Source: Methylomicrobium lacus LW14 (GTDB lineage Bacteria; Pseudomonadota; Gammaproteobacteria; Methylococcales; Methylomonadaceae). Taken from it: DNA of 64,000 nucleotides. Below are positions 35,337-44,379 of the stretch, piece after piece (position 1 is the first letter of the stretch; the number at the start of each line of letters is the position of its first letter). A model generated the notes under the pieces. That model had not been told where the DNA came from. It saw only the letters and a program-made list of their open reading frames with translations, and made no database searches. The translations under genes were made by a program, and so were the position numbers. Where the stretch lies: NCBI RefSeq assembly GCF_000527095.1, contig NZ_AZUN01000001.1, positions 2,046,001-2,110,000 on the forward strand, in the 5' to 3' direction.

Positions 35337-35364
35337 CCCGCACCCGCTTCACTCTGCTGATGTT

Positions 35365-36450
35365 ATGACGACCGGCCGGCCTCAACGCAAAATCATTCAT
35401 ATCGACATGGATGCCTTTTTCGCCGCGGTCGAGCAACGCGACAACCCGGCCTATCGCGGCAAAGCCATTGTCGTCGGCGGCCGGCCGGATGCGCGGGGCG
35501 TGGTCGCGACGTGCAGCTACGAAGCCCGAAAATACGGCATCCATTCGGCGATGCCGTCTTCCCACGCTTACCGCTTGTGCCCTCAGGTCATCTTCGTAAA
35601 ACCGCGTTTCGAGGTTTATAAGGAAGTCTCGGCGGTCATTCGCCGCATTTTCTCCGACTATACCGAACTGTTCGAGCCCTTGTCGCTCGATGAAGCCTAT
35701 CTGGACGTAAGCGAGGTGTCGCGCTGCCAGGGTTCTGCGACCCTGATCGCGAAGGAGATCAAGGAGAAGATTCGCCGGCAAACCGGGCTGACCGCCTCGG
35801 CCGGCATTTCCTACAACAAATTTCTGGCCAAGATCGCCTCCGACATCAACAAACCCGACGGTTTGTATTTGATCACGCCCGAGCAGGGGCCGGGATTCGT
35901 CGAACAGCTGGCGATCGGCAAATTTCACGGCATCGGCAAGGCCACCGAAAAAAAGATGCATGAATTAGGCATCCGCACCGGCCTTGACCTGAAACAATGG
36001 CCTTTGCCGTTGTTGGCGCAGCATTTCGGCAAGTCGGGACAGTATTATTACGATATTGCCCGCGGCATCGACAACCGGCCGGTCCGCAATGTCCGTCCGA
36101 GTAAATCGGTCGGCGTCGAAATCACCTACCAGGAGGACCTTGAAGACACTTGCCAAATCCTGGAGCAACTCTTCGGGCTGCTGGACAAGGCCCTGACCCG
36201 GCTGGCAGCGAAGCAACTGACCGCCCATACCCTCACGATCAAGCTTAAATATCACAACTTCGTGCAGATCACGCGCAGCAGAACGCTGCCGCAGGCGATC
36301 ACACGAGTCGAGGGATTCGAGGCTATCCTGGCCGATTTGCTGAAAGATACCGAGGTCGGTGCGAAAAAGGTGCGCTTGCTCGGGGTTGCACTATCCTCCC
36401 TGGACTCGGCGGCGCCATTGAATTGGCGACAACTGGACTTGTTCGATTAG
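35365..36450 (+). CDS. dinB: DNA polymerase IV (Y family)
   Basis: 361 residues. Translesion polymerase: catalytic IIHIDMDAFFAAVEQRDNP and SLDEAYLDVSE, then ASAGISYNKFLAKIASD, HhH region and little-finger domain. It ends LNWRQLDLFD, like the beta-clamp-binding QLxLF motif. 28 bp after aroE, possibly the same transcript. No LexA box was recognised upstream. Confidence 0.95.
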   Translation: MTTGRPQRKIIHIDMDAFFAAVEQRDNPAYRGKAIVVGGRPDARGVVATCSYEARKYGIHSAMPSSHAYRLCPQVIFVKPRFEVYKEVSAVIRRIFSDYTELFEPLSLDEAYLDVSEVSRCQGSATLIAKEIKEKIRRQTGLTASAGISYNKFLAKIASDINKPDGLYLITPEQGPGFVEQLAIGKFHGIGKATEKKMHELGIRTGLDLKQWPLPLLAQHFGKSGQYYYDIARGIDNRPVRNVRPSKSVGVEITYQEDLEDTCQILEQLFGLLDKALTRLAAKQLTAHTLTIKLKYHNFVQITRSRTLPQAITRVEGFEAILADLLKDTEVGAKKVRLLGVALSSLDSAAPLNWRQLDLFD

Positions 36451-36468
36451 TAAAATCGGCGCGGGGCT

Positions 36469-36594
36469 TTATTCACGCTGCTTTTGCACCGCTTTTTCAT
36501 GATGATTCGGATCGTGTCGGTTTTGCCCTTTGGTATTTTCACATCCCGCGAGAAAACCCAGAATCAGAAGTATCAGAATAGATGACTTCATCAT
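36469..36594 (-). CDS. 41-residue putative lipoprotein
   Basis: MMKSSILILLILGFLAGC has an ideal short signal peptide and lipobox (FLAGC), followed by a hydrophilic tail (ENTKGQNRHDPNHHEKAVQK). GAGGAGG lies just upstream of the ATG. It is convergent with dinB. Similar to very short entericidin-like lipoproteins in form only. Confidence 0.6.
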   Translation of the reverse strand: MMKSSILILLILGFLAGCENTKGQNRHDPNHHEKAVQKQRE

Positions 36595-36752
36595 GCCCTC
36601 CTCAATCGCTTAGCGGTGAGGTTATACAATAGCAAATTCCGCTACCATATTCCGAAGAGATTCTCAGGTTAATTCCCCTCGCGAATATTTTCTCGTTTCG
36701 ACTCCCGAAGCCATGAGAAAATGAAACCCGGCCCCTCAAACACCGGCTACGG

Positions 36753-38552
36753 ATGTTACTCTCGAAATCGATCCAACCCGACTCCCCTCGACACCTGTCT
36801 TCCCTGAAGGCTTTGTGGCCTTTCATGCGCCCCTACCGCGGCAGAATAGCGCTGGCTTTTGTGCTGCTGTGCCTCGGTTCGGCCACCATCCTGCTGGTGC
36901 CGTTGGCGTTTCGCGATCTGATCGATTTCGGTTTCGGGCAACGGCAACACGCCGGCGCCGGGCTGCTGGGTTCGCTGAGCCTGAACGGGCGCTTCGCGGT
37001 TCTGTTCGGATTGGCGAGCCTGTGGGCGTTGGCCGTTTCGGCGCGATATTACACCGTGACCTGGATAGGAGAGCGAGTCACGGCAGATCTGCGCACGGCG
37101 GTGTATGCGCGGGTGCTGGTACAGTCCCCACAATTTTTCGAGACTTTGCAAACCGGCGAAGTGCTGTCGCGCCTGACCGGCGACACCATCCTGATCCAGA
37201 CCGTGGTCGGCAGCTCCGTTTCGATGGGCCTCAGAAGCCTGTTCCAGTTTGTGGGCGGCATGGTCATGCTGGCGGTGACCAGTCTGCATCTGTTCTCCCT
37301 GAATCTGGGCCTGATGGCTTTATTGACGCTGCCCATCTTAGCGATCGGCCGCAAAGTGAAAAAGCTCTCCCGCGAATCGCAGGACAAAATAGCGGATGCC
37401 TCGGCACTGGCCGGCGAGATTCTGAACGCGGTACCGACGGTCCAGGCCTATACCCAGGAACAGCGGGAAACCCGACGCTTCTCCGAGCGTGCGGAAATGA
37501 GTTTCAAGACCGCAATCCGGCGCACCCGGGTGCGTGCGGCGCTGACGGCGCTAATTATCATGGCCGTGATGGGATCGATTATTTTCGTGCTGCGGATCGG
37601 CGCGAACCTGGTGCATGAGGGCGGCATGACAGGCGGACAACTGGCGTCCTTCGTGCTGTATGCGGTCCTGGTGGCGGGCGGGGTCGGCACCCTGGCGGAA
37701 GTCTGGGGCGATATCATGCGGGCGGCCGGGGCAACCGGGCGCTTACTGGAACTGCTCCATGCCCAACCCGCCATCGTCGAAGCCAATGTGCCGCAACCGC
37801 TGCCGCGCCCCGAAATAGCCGAGATTCGCTTTGACCATGTCACCTTCCGTTACCCGTCGCGACCGCAGACGGCCGCGCTCGAAGGCATCACGCTCGCTAT
37901 CGCTCCGGGCGAGAGCATCGCGCTCGTCGGCCCTTCCGGTGCGGGCAAGTCCACCCTGTTCCAGCTTTTATTGCGTTTCTACGAGGTATCGGATGGCGCC
38001 ATTCGATTCAACGGGCAGGACATTCGCGAACTTTCCTTACAGGAATTACGCAACAGGATTGCCATCGTGCCGCAAGATCCGGTGATCTTCTCGGCCAATG
38101 CCCTGGAAAATATTCGTTACGGCCGCCCTGATGCCAGCGATGATGAAGTCATCGCCGCCGCAAAATCGGCGCAAGTGGAAGAATTCATCAACCGCCTGCC
38201 GGAAGGCTATCAGACCTTTCTGGGGGAACGCGGTACCCGCTTATCCGGCGGACAACGCCAGCGTATCGCCATCGCTCGGGCGATTTTGAGAAATGCGCCG
38301 CTTTTGCTGCTCGACGAAGCCACCAGCGCCCTGGATGCGGAATCCGAAATCCTGGTGCAGGAAGGCTTGAACACGGCCATGCGGGGGCGTACCACCCTGA
38401 TCATTGCCCACCGGTTGGCCACGGTGAAGAAGGTCGGCCGTATCATCGTCCTGAACCAGGGACGTATCGTCGAAACCGGTGCTCCCGAGGATTTACGCAA
38501 ACAGAGCGGGCTGTACGCTAAGCTCGCCAGCCTGCAATTCGACATTCAATAA
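36753..38552 (+). CDS. ABC exporter half-transporter (MsbA/BmrA-like)
   Basis: 599 residues: a six-TM exporter domain (about 20-310) fused to an ATPase. Walker A GPSGAGKST, signature LSGGQRQRIA, Walker B LLLLDEATSAL and IIAHRLATV are intact. Homodimeric exporter of lipids or drugs; substrate unknown. Monocistronic; a strong hairpin follows the stop. Confidence 0.93.
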   Translation: MLLSKSIQPDSPRHLSSLKALWPFMRPYRGRIALAFVLLCLGSATILLVPLAFRDLIDFGFGQRQHAGAGLLGSLSLNGRFAVLFGLASLWALAVSARYYTVTWIGERVTADLRTAVYARVLVQSPQFFETLQTGEVLSRLTGDTILIQTVVGSSVSMGLRSLFQFVGGMVMLAVTSLHLFSLNLGLMALLTLPILAIGRKVKKLSRESQDKIADASALAGEILNAVPTVQAYTQEQRETRRFSERAEMSFKTAIRRTRVRAALTALIIMAVMGSIIFVLRIGANLVHEGGMTGGQLASFVLYAVLVAGGVGTLAEVWGDIMRAAGATGRLLELLHAQPAIVEANVPQPLPRPEIAEIRFDHVTFRYPSRPQTAALEGITLAIAPGESIALVGPSGAGKSTLFQLLLRFYEVSDGAIRFNGQDIRELSLQELRNRIAIVPQDPVIFSANALENIRYGRPDASDDEVIAAAKSAQVEEFINRLPEGYQTFLGERGTRLSGGQRQRIAIARAILRNAPLLLLDEATSALDAESEILVQEGLNTAMRGRTTLIIAHRLATVKKVGRIIVLNQGRIVETGAPEDLRKQSGLYAKLASLQFDIQ

Positions 38553-38589
38553 AGTAAAGCTCATTAATGGAAAAAGATAAAGAAGCCGA

Positions 38590-38620
38590 GGTGGGCAAAC
38601 AGTTTCACCGTTTGCCCACC
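38590..38620. terminator. Hairpin after the ABC exporter
   Basis: Perfect 11-bp arms GGTGGGCAAAC (38590-38600) and GTTTGCCCACC (38610-38620), 9-nt loop, followed by ATTTAAAATA. Terminator-like although the T-run is weak. Confidence 0.6.
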
Positions 38621-38700
38621 ATTTAAAATAAACAGGTGGACAGAAAATTGCTGCCCACCCGGATCCAAATAAAAATAAGATTAGCAGAGGGTAGGCGTAG

Positions 38701-38856
38701 GGCGGTTTCGCGCCAGCAAACCGCCATTGCCTAGTGTTCAGTCTTCGAAAATATGAAAAAAACCGAAAAGATAAATCTCGGTAAGAAAGGTCCGGGTGAA
38801 ATTCGGATTGGTTGGCTCCGAGAATGGTGGATTGCCTAGCGGCGAATCCACCCTAC
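38701..38856. repeat. Two degenerate palindromic repeat units
   Basis: Unit 1: GGCGGTTT/AAACCGCC (38701-38708, 38718-38725). Unit 2: GGTGGATT/AATCCACC (38826-38833, 38845-38852) followed by CTAC. Both carry the GTAGG...GCCTA theme and seem to be copies of one dispersed repeat in the 38553-38924 intergenic region, which holds no gene. Confidence 0.5.
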
Positions 38857-38924
38857 AAGTGATCCGCCGTACGGCCGTTTCGGTTGTCCGGTTCGAAGTG
38901 TTAGCCAGCGCCTCGGAGAAGGAT

Positions 38925-40535
38925 TTATCCTAGATTGAACAGACACTCTTCGAGCTCTTTGTAAATGTTCATGTCTTCCGAAATGTGCGCCGATAAATTG
39001 AGCTTAAAGCTCTCGGGATTCACGCTTGTGGTTATTCCACAAATATTCTTTATCCGTCCTGTATGATCTTTGAGATTCTGATTAACGATATCTGTTACGA
39101 GCTCAGCGTATGCAGTTGCATTGAACTCAAGCTCGTTCTCATTGCAGTAACGCTTTAGCACTTCCTCGTCATAGAGATAATTTTCGATTTCCCAGCGCTT
39201 CAACACGCGATGATTAGCAGGATGGTTGTCAAGATAAAGCTGTCGGTCCTTCTCCGTGGTATTTTTCCCAGAGGCCATATCGCGATCTTTCAAGACCAAA
39301 ATCTCTAAAGTCGAAAACACCTTGCTCAGTATGGCGAGTGCGATATCGCTTCTTTGGTCTAGTTCCGTATTTCCGCCGCTAGAGACAAATACCACATCAT
39401 GGTGCTTGTCTGAAAAGATATTGTTGAAGACTTGTGCATCAAGCCCTCGTTCTCTTCCTGCGGCTCCTGGTTGATCTCGCCCTTCGCAGTAAATTATTTT
39501 CTTTGGACTAATGAGGTGAGCCAGATCATCAAGCGCAATCTCGAAAATATCCTTCCAGTTCACTCTTGTTGTCTTCATAGGAGTTAAGACATGCGTCTGT
39601 GAGGCATAATCTTTTCCACCATGAAATCGAACGATTTGGCATTTGTCTTTTAACTCTTCTTGCAGTGTTCTCAGGAAACCGATGCTATGCGTAGTTAGCC
39701 AGATTTGGCAATTATCGCCAATCAGGCGATCAATTTCGAGTAACAGGTTTTTTTGAATGCTCGTATTTATGTGCAGCTCTGGCTCATCAAGAAGAAATAT
39801 TGTGTCGTTATAATCTTCTTTCCTCAGATAAAGATCGAGCAGTATGTCAACAACCTCCTTCTCGCCCGATGACAGAACATTAAAATCGAACTCGTTCGGA
39901 TGGTCTGCCTTCTTGAAATATAACGTCCCTCGTGATGCTTCAATATCTCCAAGACTTGAGATCTCGAGATCAAGGCATTTGCTGATCGAAGTATTTAAAT
40001 CACCGATTATTTTTTTCTTTGCTTCGCTCGGTCGGCAGTCTGTTGCGTGCATGTACTTATTGAACTCGACATATAGTCGCCTGTAGTTCTCCTCCATCTT
40101 GTCATCGAGATCCGAAGCTGAGGTGGCACCATAGCTGTTTTGCCACAGCTCCGCAGTTGCTCTTGACTCCTTTACCTTGAGGTAATTGTTATACCTATAG
40201 GGACTCCTGAATGAAAACATGGTCTTTTCTCTTCCGATTTTCTTCTTGGCGTCTTGAACCTCACCGAAAGATCCTTCCATAAACTCAATAGTGACGTTTT
40301 GGTAACTGTAATTTGGCGTCTTGTTCATTGAGTGGTATTCGTAATCTTTCCCGCCTTTGTTCCCGATTCTGTTGTAGGCGTTAAAGAAGAAGAGAATTCC
40401 ATCTAGAACGCTGCTCTTTCCGCAACCGTTTGGTCCAACAAGAGCAATTATCCTTTTAGGATTGTCTCCAAGGTCGATCGTGAGATCATGAAATCTCTTG
40501 TATCCATTCATCAGGCGGAGTTTTTTTATTTTCAC
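38925..40535 (-). CDS. OLD-family ATPase with TOPRIM-like nuclease domain
   Basis: 536 residues from GTG. N-terminal SMC/RecF-like ATPase: Walker A GPNGCGKSS (34-42), signature LSSGEKEVVDILLDL, Walker B TIFLLDEPELHIN and H-switch TTHS. The C-terminal half has TOPRIM-type acidic motifs: IIYCEGRD and VLKDRDMASG. Members are DNA nucleases, often in phage defence (class 1 OLD, or GajA when next to a UvrD-like GajB). No GajB partner is present, so it is a stand-alone type. The gene is clearly more AT-rich than its neighbours and adjoins the RIT element, suggesting horizontal acquisition. Confidence 0.82.
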   Translation of the reverse strand: MKIKKLRLMNGYKRFHDLTIDLGDNPKRIIALVGPNGCGKSSVLDGILFFFNAYNRIGNKGGKDYEYHSMNKTPNYSYQNVTIEFMEGSFGEVQDAKKKIGREKTMFSFRSPYRYNNYLKVKESRATAELWQNSYGATSASDLDDKMEENYRRLYVEFNKYMHATDCRPSEAKKKIIGDLNTSISKCLDLEISSLGDIEASRGTLYFKKADHPNEFDFNVLSSGEKEVVDILLDLYLRKEDYNDTIFLLDEPELHINTSIQKNLLLEIDRLIGDNCQIWLTTHSIGFLRTLQEELKDKCQIVRFHGGKDYASQTHVLTPMKTTRVNWKDIFEIALDDLAHLISPKKIIYCEGRDQPGAAGRERGLDAQVFNNIFSDKHHDVVFVSSGGNTELDQRSDIALAILSKVFSTLEILVLKDRDMASGKNTTEKDRQLYLDNHPANHRVLKRWEIENYLYDEEVLKRYCNENELEFNATAYAELVTDIVNQNLKDHTGRIKNICGITTSVNPESFKLNLSAHISEDMNIYKELEECLFNLG

Positions 40536-40745
40536 GGTATCGCTGTCTTAGATGTGATTAATGGTTTTTAGTGGTTGCACCGCATTCATCGCGGAATATG
40601 GCTAACTAGTAATTCAATAGTTTCCGTATAATAGCTGATTGGTTAGCATAGGGTTTTTCTTTCTGTTTATCATCAGCGATCAGTAATAATGGCCGGTAAT
40701 GACCTAATTGCTGCCATTGAAACAGATTGATCGAAAGACCGCAAC

Positions 40746-40777
40746 GGGTCGCTATGTTGAGCTTAACATAGCGACCC
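40746..40777. repeat. 13-bp perfect palindrome at the left edge of the RIT element
   Basis: Arms GGGTCGCTATGTT (40746-40758) and AACATAGCGACCC (40765-40777) with a 6-nt spacer. The right arm overlaps the first bases of the terminal inverted repeat, so it may be the recombination target or a second half-site. Confidence 0.55.
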
Positions 40778-40803
40778 CTATGTGTAGTTGCAAACTATGT
40801 GTA
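40772..40803 (+). repeat. RIT left terminal inverted repeat
   Basis: CGACCCCTATGTGTAGT, T, GCAAACTATGTGTA; matches the right end in inverse orientation at 31 of 32 positions. Confidence 0.88.
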
Positions 40804-40929
40804 GCTTGTTGATCTTTATTGCCTGAGAGATTGAGCGCGACTGGGTTTGAGCCGAGATGCTTTATCCGTAGCTTGACATAGTTTTGCCGAAGTCCTGAAG
40901 TGAAAACTCATTCACCTCAGGAGATTGCC

Positions 40930-42171
40930 ATGTATTCTAATCACCATACCAGCAGTTGGCTGCTTGAAAGCCAATTAGCTCCTTTCGTTGATGCTTTTAT
41001 GCTGCGCTTGTTCGACTGCCGCTATGCATTCAATACCATTAATAATTACCTTGCCGGACTGACCCATTTTGCTCACTGGCTTACCGAGAGCCATATTGAT
41101 GTCAAAACCATCGACGAAAGGCTAATCCAGCGTTTTCTGGATGATCATCTGCCGAACTGCTGCTGCGAGAAACCGGCATTCTCTGATGCCAAGGATTTAC
41201 ATGCGGCACTGGGCCATTTACTGAGAGTTCTGCGGGTCAACGCCATCATCGCCGATTCATCGATAGGCCAAACGCCCGTAGACGAGGAGCTTCGACGATT
41301 CGATGACCACATGAGCCATGTGCGTGGACTCGCTGCCAGAACACGTAAACAGTATCTTGCTGTCGTTCGCTGCCTGCTATTAGCGCAGTTTGCTGATCGA
41401 GAGGTCGTGATTGCTGCGATCAAAGCAAACCAGATTCGCCAGTTCATAGCCAGCCAAAGCTCGCAATGTCGTGTGGCGTCCAGTATCGGCGCATCGGTTT
41501 CGGCATTACGCAGTTATTTTCGCTATCGCGCTACCCTGGGCGATGCAGTCCATCATTTAATAGGTGCCACCAGTTTTCCGGCCAACTGGCAACAAGCTTC
41601 GCTACCGAAAACCCTGACCAAGCACGAAGTTGAACGCTTATTAGGTGCGCTTGCGCAGGATGGCCCGGCGGCGCTCCGAACGGCGGCCATCGTGCATTGC
41701 GCATTGGACCTTGGCTTACGCAGTAGCGAGGTCGCTTACCTTGGACTGGATGACATCGATTGGTCTGCGGCGACAATTACACTACGTGGCACCAAGGGTC
41801 GACGTGAAGCTATCATGCCCTTACCAGCAGCCACCGGTCAAGCGATTGCCGATTACCTGAAGTATGAACGACCACCCACCAGCAATCGTGCGGTGTTCGT
41901 GCGTAACGTGGCGCCACGCGATCAGCCTGTCGGCCCTGATCTGATCCGAAAATCGATCCGTCAGGCTTATGCGCGTGCGGGTTTACCCTATACGCGGTCG
42001 CATCTTCTGCGGCATACCATGGCTAGCAGACTCCTGGAGAGTGGTAGTTCCCTCAAAGAAGTCGCGGATGTCTTACGGCATCGGTCACTTAATACCACGC
42101 TGGTTTACGCCAAACTCGACAGCCAGAACCTGGCGGCAGTCGCTTTGCCTTGGCCTGGGAGTGCGTCATGA
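40930..42171 (+). CDS. ritA: RIT tyrosine recombinase, first gene
   Basis: 413 residues from ATG 40930, preferred because CAGGAGA lies 7 nt upstream; a GTG at 40900 would add 10 residues. N-terminal SAM-like core-binding domains, then the catalytic domain with Arg in DLGLRSSEVAYL, Lys in the beta-hairpin GTKGRREAIMP, HLLRHTMASRLL, VLRHRSLNTTLVYA (HxxR, H, Tyr). Overlaps the next gene by ATGA (42168-42171), implying coupled expression. Confidence 0.9.
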   Translation: MYSNHHTSSWLLESQLAPFVDAFMLRLFDCRYAFNTINNYLAGLTHFAHWLTESHIDVKTIDERLIQRFLDDHLPNCCCEKPAFSDAKDLHAALGHLLRVLRVNAIIADSSIGQTPVDEELRRFDDHMSHVRGLAARTRKQYLAVVRCLLLAQFADREVVIAAIKANQIRQFIASQSSQCRVASSIGASVSALRSYFRYRATLGDAVHHLIGATSFPANWQQASLPKTLTKHEVERLLGALAQDGPAALRTAAIVHCALDLGLRSSEVAYLGLDDIDWSAATITLRGTKGRREAIMPLPAATGQAIADYLKYERPPTSNRAVFVRNVAPRDQPVGPDLIRKSIRQAYARAGLPYTRSHLLRHTMASRLLESGSSLKEVADVLRHRSLNTTLVYAKLDSQNLAAVALPWPGSAS

Positions 42172-43145
42172 ATGCCCCTATCACGATGGCCACCCATGCC
42201 GAAAATTACTTGCATGAACGGCGGCGACTAGGCTTTGGCTTGCGCTCGCCTGGCTACTCGATTATCAGTTTTGCTCATTATATTGATGCCTTGAACACCC
42301 AAGAACCGCTAACCGTCGAGATGATGGCAGATTGGGCACGACAAGACCAGGGACATAGCGCTGATCCTACCACCTGGGCGAGGCGGTTGAAGCATCTGCG
42401 CTCGTTTTGCCGTTACCTGCGACAATTTGAGCCGCGCACCGAGGTGCCCGACGACAGTCTCTTTGGCCGAGTCGGCCAGCGATTAGCGCCGCACATTTAT
42501 AGCGGGCAGGAGATTATCGACTTGCTGAATGCCGCGCATAACCTGGATTCCTTTATTCCAGGGCTTAGGGGTGCCACTTACGAGACGTTGTTCGGGTTAC
42601 TCGCGTCCACGGGTCTGCGAATTTCCGAAGCCTTGCATTTACTGGATTCGAATGTCGATCTAAAGGCTGGCATACTCACCATACGGCAAACCAAATTTGC
42701 CAAATCACGCTATGTACCGCTCCATCCCAGCACGGTGGATGCATTAAGGCAATACCAATCACTACGAAATCGTCATATCGAGGTGTCCGATGAGACACGA
42801 TTTTTTGTGGGCGATCGTGGCCGACGGCTAGGACAACCGCTCAGTCAAAGGCAAGTTCATCGCGTATTCATCGCTATACGCAATCACTTGGGCTGGATTA
42901 ATCGGGGTGCTCACAATGGCCCGCGCATTCACGACTTGCGACATACGTTTATAGTCCGCCGTATACTGCTGTGGCAAACCCAAGGCACGAATGTCGACCA
43001 ACAGATGCTGGCATTATCTACCTATGTCGGGCATGCCATGGTCACCAATACGTACTGGTATCTCACTGGCATTCCTGAGCTCATGGCCGGGGCGGCCAAT
43101 CGGTTTGAAGCCTTTGCGCAGCTACCGGAGACAGGCCATGACTAA
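42168..43145 (+). CDS. ritB: RIT tyrosine recombinase, second gene
   Basis: 325 residues from ATG 42168, within the ritA stop. Catalytic positions: TGLRISEALHLL, IRQTKFAKSRYVPL, IHDLRHTFIVRRIL, LSTYVGHAMVTNTYWYLT. The HxxR, second histidine and tyrosine are present. Overlaps ritC by 8 bp. Confidence 0.9.
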   Translation: MNAPITMATHAENYLHERRRLGFGLRSPGYSIISFAHYIDALNTQEPLTVEMMADWARQDQGHSADPTTWARRLKHLRSFCRYLRQFEPRTEVPDDSLFGRVGQRLAPHIYSGQEIIDLLNAAHNLDSFIPGLRGATYETLFGLLASTGLRISEALHLLDSNVDLKAGILTIRQTKFAKSRYVPLHPSTVDALRQYQSLRNRHIEVSDETRFFVGDRGRRLGQPLSQRQVHRVFIAIRNHLGWINRGAHNGPRIHDLRHTFIVRRILLWQTQGTNVDQQMLALSTYVGHAMVTNTYWYLTGIPELMAGAANRFEAFAQLPETGHD

Positions 43146-44154
43146 AACAACAGCACCCCATCCAGTCTCCTTCTCGGCTTTGGTCCAGCAGTTTTTTACC
43201 GAATATCTGGTCAATCAACGTGCCATGAGTCCGCGCACGATTGCCTCGTATCGGGATGCCATGTTGCTATTCCTGGATTTCACCCGCCATCACCTGGGTA
43301 AAATGCCGACGGCGCTGAATTTAGCGGATATAACGCCGGATTTGATCCTGGCCTTCTTGGACCATTTAGAGCAGCATCGCCACAACGCAGTGCGTAGCCG
43401 GAACTTGAGGCTGACCGCCTTACGTGCATTTTTGAAATTCGCCGCCCGACGCGATGTATCGTCATTTTTTGTCATCGAACAGGCGTTGGGTATCCCCATG
43501 AAGCGGTTCGAACGCCCCATGTTGGGTTTTCTGAGCCGCGAGGAGATGTTAGCAATCTTGGGCCAACCCGGTGAAACCTGGACATCCCAGCGTGACCATC
43601 TGTTGCTGACCCTACTTTACAACACCGGTGCTCGCGTTTCTGAAATCATTGGCGTCAAGGTCGGTGATATCGTCATGGGTGAATCGGCTTGTGTCCATCT
43701 GCGCGGCAAGGGCCGTAAGCAGCGTTCAACACCTTTATGGAAAAGCACGATCCAGGAAATTCGAGCTTGGTTAAAGCACAACCCAACGTTAAGCGTTGAT
43801 TCACCACTGTTACCGAATCGAGATGGCCAGTCAATGTCGCGATTTAACGTCACGCAGCGACTCAATCTTGCAGTCGCGCATGCTGCCCAGACGATGAGCA
43901 GTCTTTCCAAACGAAAGATATCGCCACACACCATCCGTCATACCACGGCCATGCATCTACTCCAGTCGGGTGTGGCTTTTAACGTGATTGCCCTATGGCT
44001 GGGACATGAGAGCACGACCACTACCCATCGGTACGTAGAGGCCGACTTGGCGATGAAGAATAAAGCGCTGGCAAGGCTCCAATCACCGGAAACAAAAAGT
44101 TGCCGTTACCATCCTGATGACGATACATTGATGCAGTTTCTTCAGGCGCTGTAA
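43138..44154 (+). CDS. ritC: RIT tyrosine recombinase, third gene
   Basis: 338 residues from ATG 43138, inside ritB. An N-terminal core-binding domain (VQQFFTEYLVNQRAMSPRTI) and complete catalytic set: TGARVSEIIGVK, LRGKGRKQRSTPL, ISPHTIRHTTAMHLL, WLGHESTTTTHRYVEAD. Its catalytic domain is the most XerC-like of the three. Confidence 0.9.
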   Translation: MTKTTAPHPVSFSALVQQFFTEYLVNQRAMSPRTIASYRDAMLLFLDFTRHHLGKMPTALNLADITPDLILAFLDHLEQHRHNAVRSRNLRLTALRAFLKFAARRDVSSFFVIEQALGIPMKRFERPMLGFLSREEMLAILGQPGETWTSQRDHLLLTLLYNTGARVSEIIGVKVGDIVMGESACVHLRGKGRKQRSTPLWKSTIQEIRAWLKHNPTLSVDSPLLPNRDGQSMSRFNVTQRLNLAVAHAAQTMSSLSKRKISPHTIRHTTAMHLLQSGVAFNVIALWLGHESTTTTHRYVEADLAMKNKALARLQSPETKSCRYHPDDDTLMQFLQAL

Positions 44155-44222
44155 TTATGTGTAGTTGAGGTTTGCCCCAAGTGACAGCACTCAAGGGTGG
44201 ACCTCAACGGTAAAATTGCATA

Positions 44223-44254
44223 TACACATAGTTTGCCACTACACATAGGGGTCG
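44223..44254 (-). repeat. RIT right terminal inverted repeat
   Basis: Inverse complement of 40772-40803 except one base (G for T at position 18). A further partial copy (TTATGTGTAGTTGAGG) lies inside at 44156-44171. Confidence 0.88.
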
Positions 44255-44379
44255 AAGTCTGCCTATTTATGTCGGATTTAAGTTAAGGTCAATTTTTTAA
44301 GCCTTCAGTTCAAGCCCAGAGTTTTACACCGAGAAGGAATTTTATGTAACGAGTTCATGAGGCCTTCTCACCCATCCGT

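Larger units (their letters stand above)
40536..40929. other. Intergenic region between the OLD gene and ritA
   Basis: Contains the OLD promoter (reading left), a palindrome GGGTCGCTATGTT/AACATAGCGACCC (40746-40777), and the left terminal repeat of the RIT element at 40772-40803. No gene is supported. Confidence 0.5.
40772..44254 (+). mobile_element. Recombinase-In-Trio (RIT) element
   Basis: Three consecutive overlapping tyrosine recombinase genes are bounded by 32-bp terminal inverted repeats: 40772-40803 and, inverted, 44223-44254, differing at one base. Each terminus has two copies of CTATGTGTA separated by about 10 bp, probable recombinase-binding sites. RIT elements are defined as three tandem tyrosine recombinases between inverted repeats. 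No target-site duplication was evident. All three genes look intact, so the element may be active. Confidence 0.88.

Noticed and set aside
38925..40535. Gabija system (GajA-GajB)
   Set aside because: No UvrD/PcrA-like helicase gene follows or precedes the OLD-family gene.
40930..44154. Integron or phage integrase reading of the recombinases
   Set aside because: Three overlapping tyrosine recombinases within inverted repeats fit RIT; no attC array or phage genes are present.
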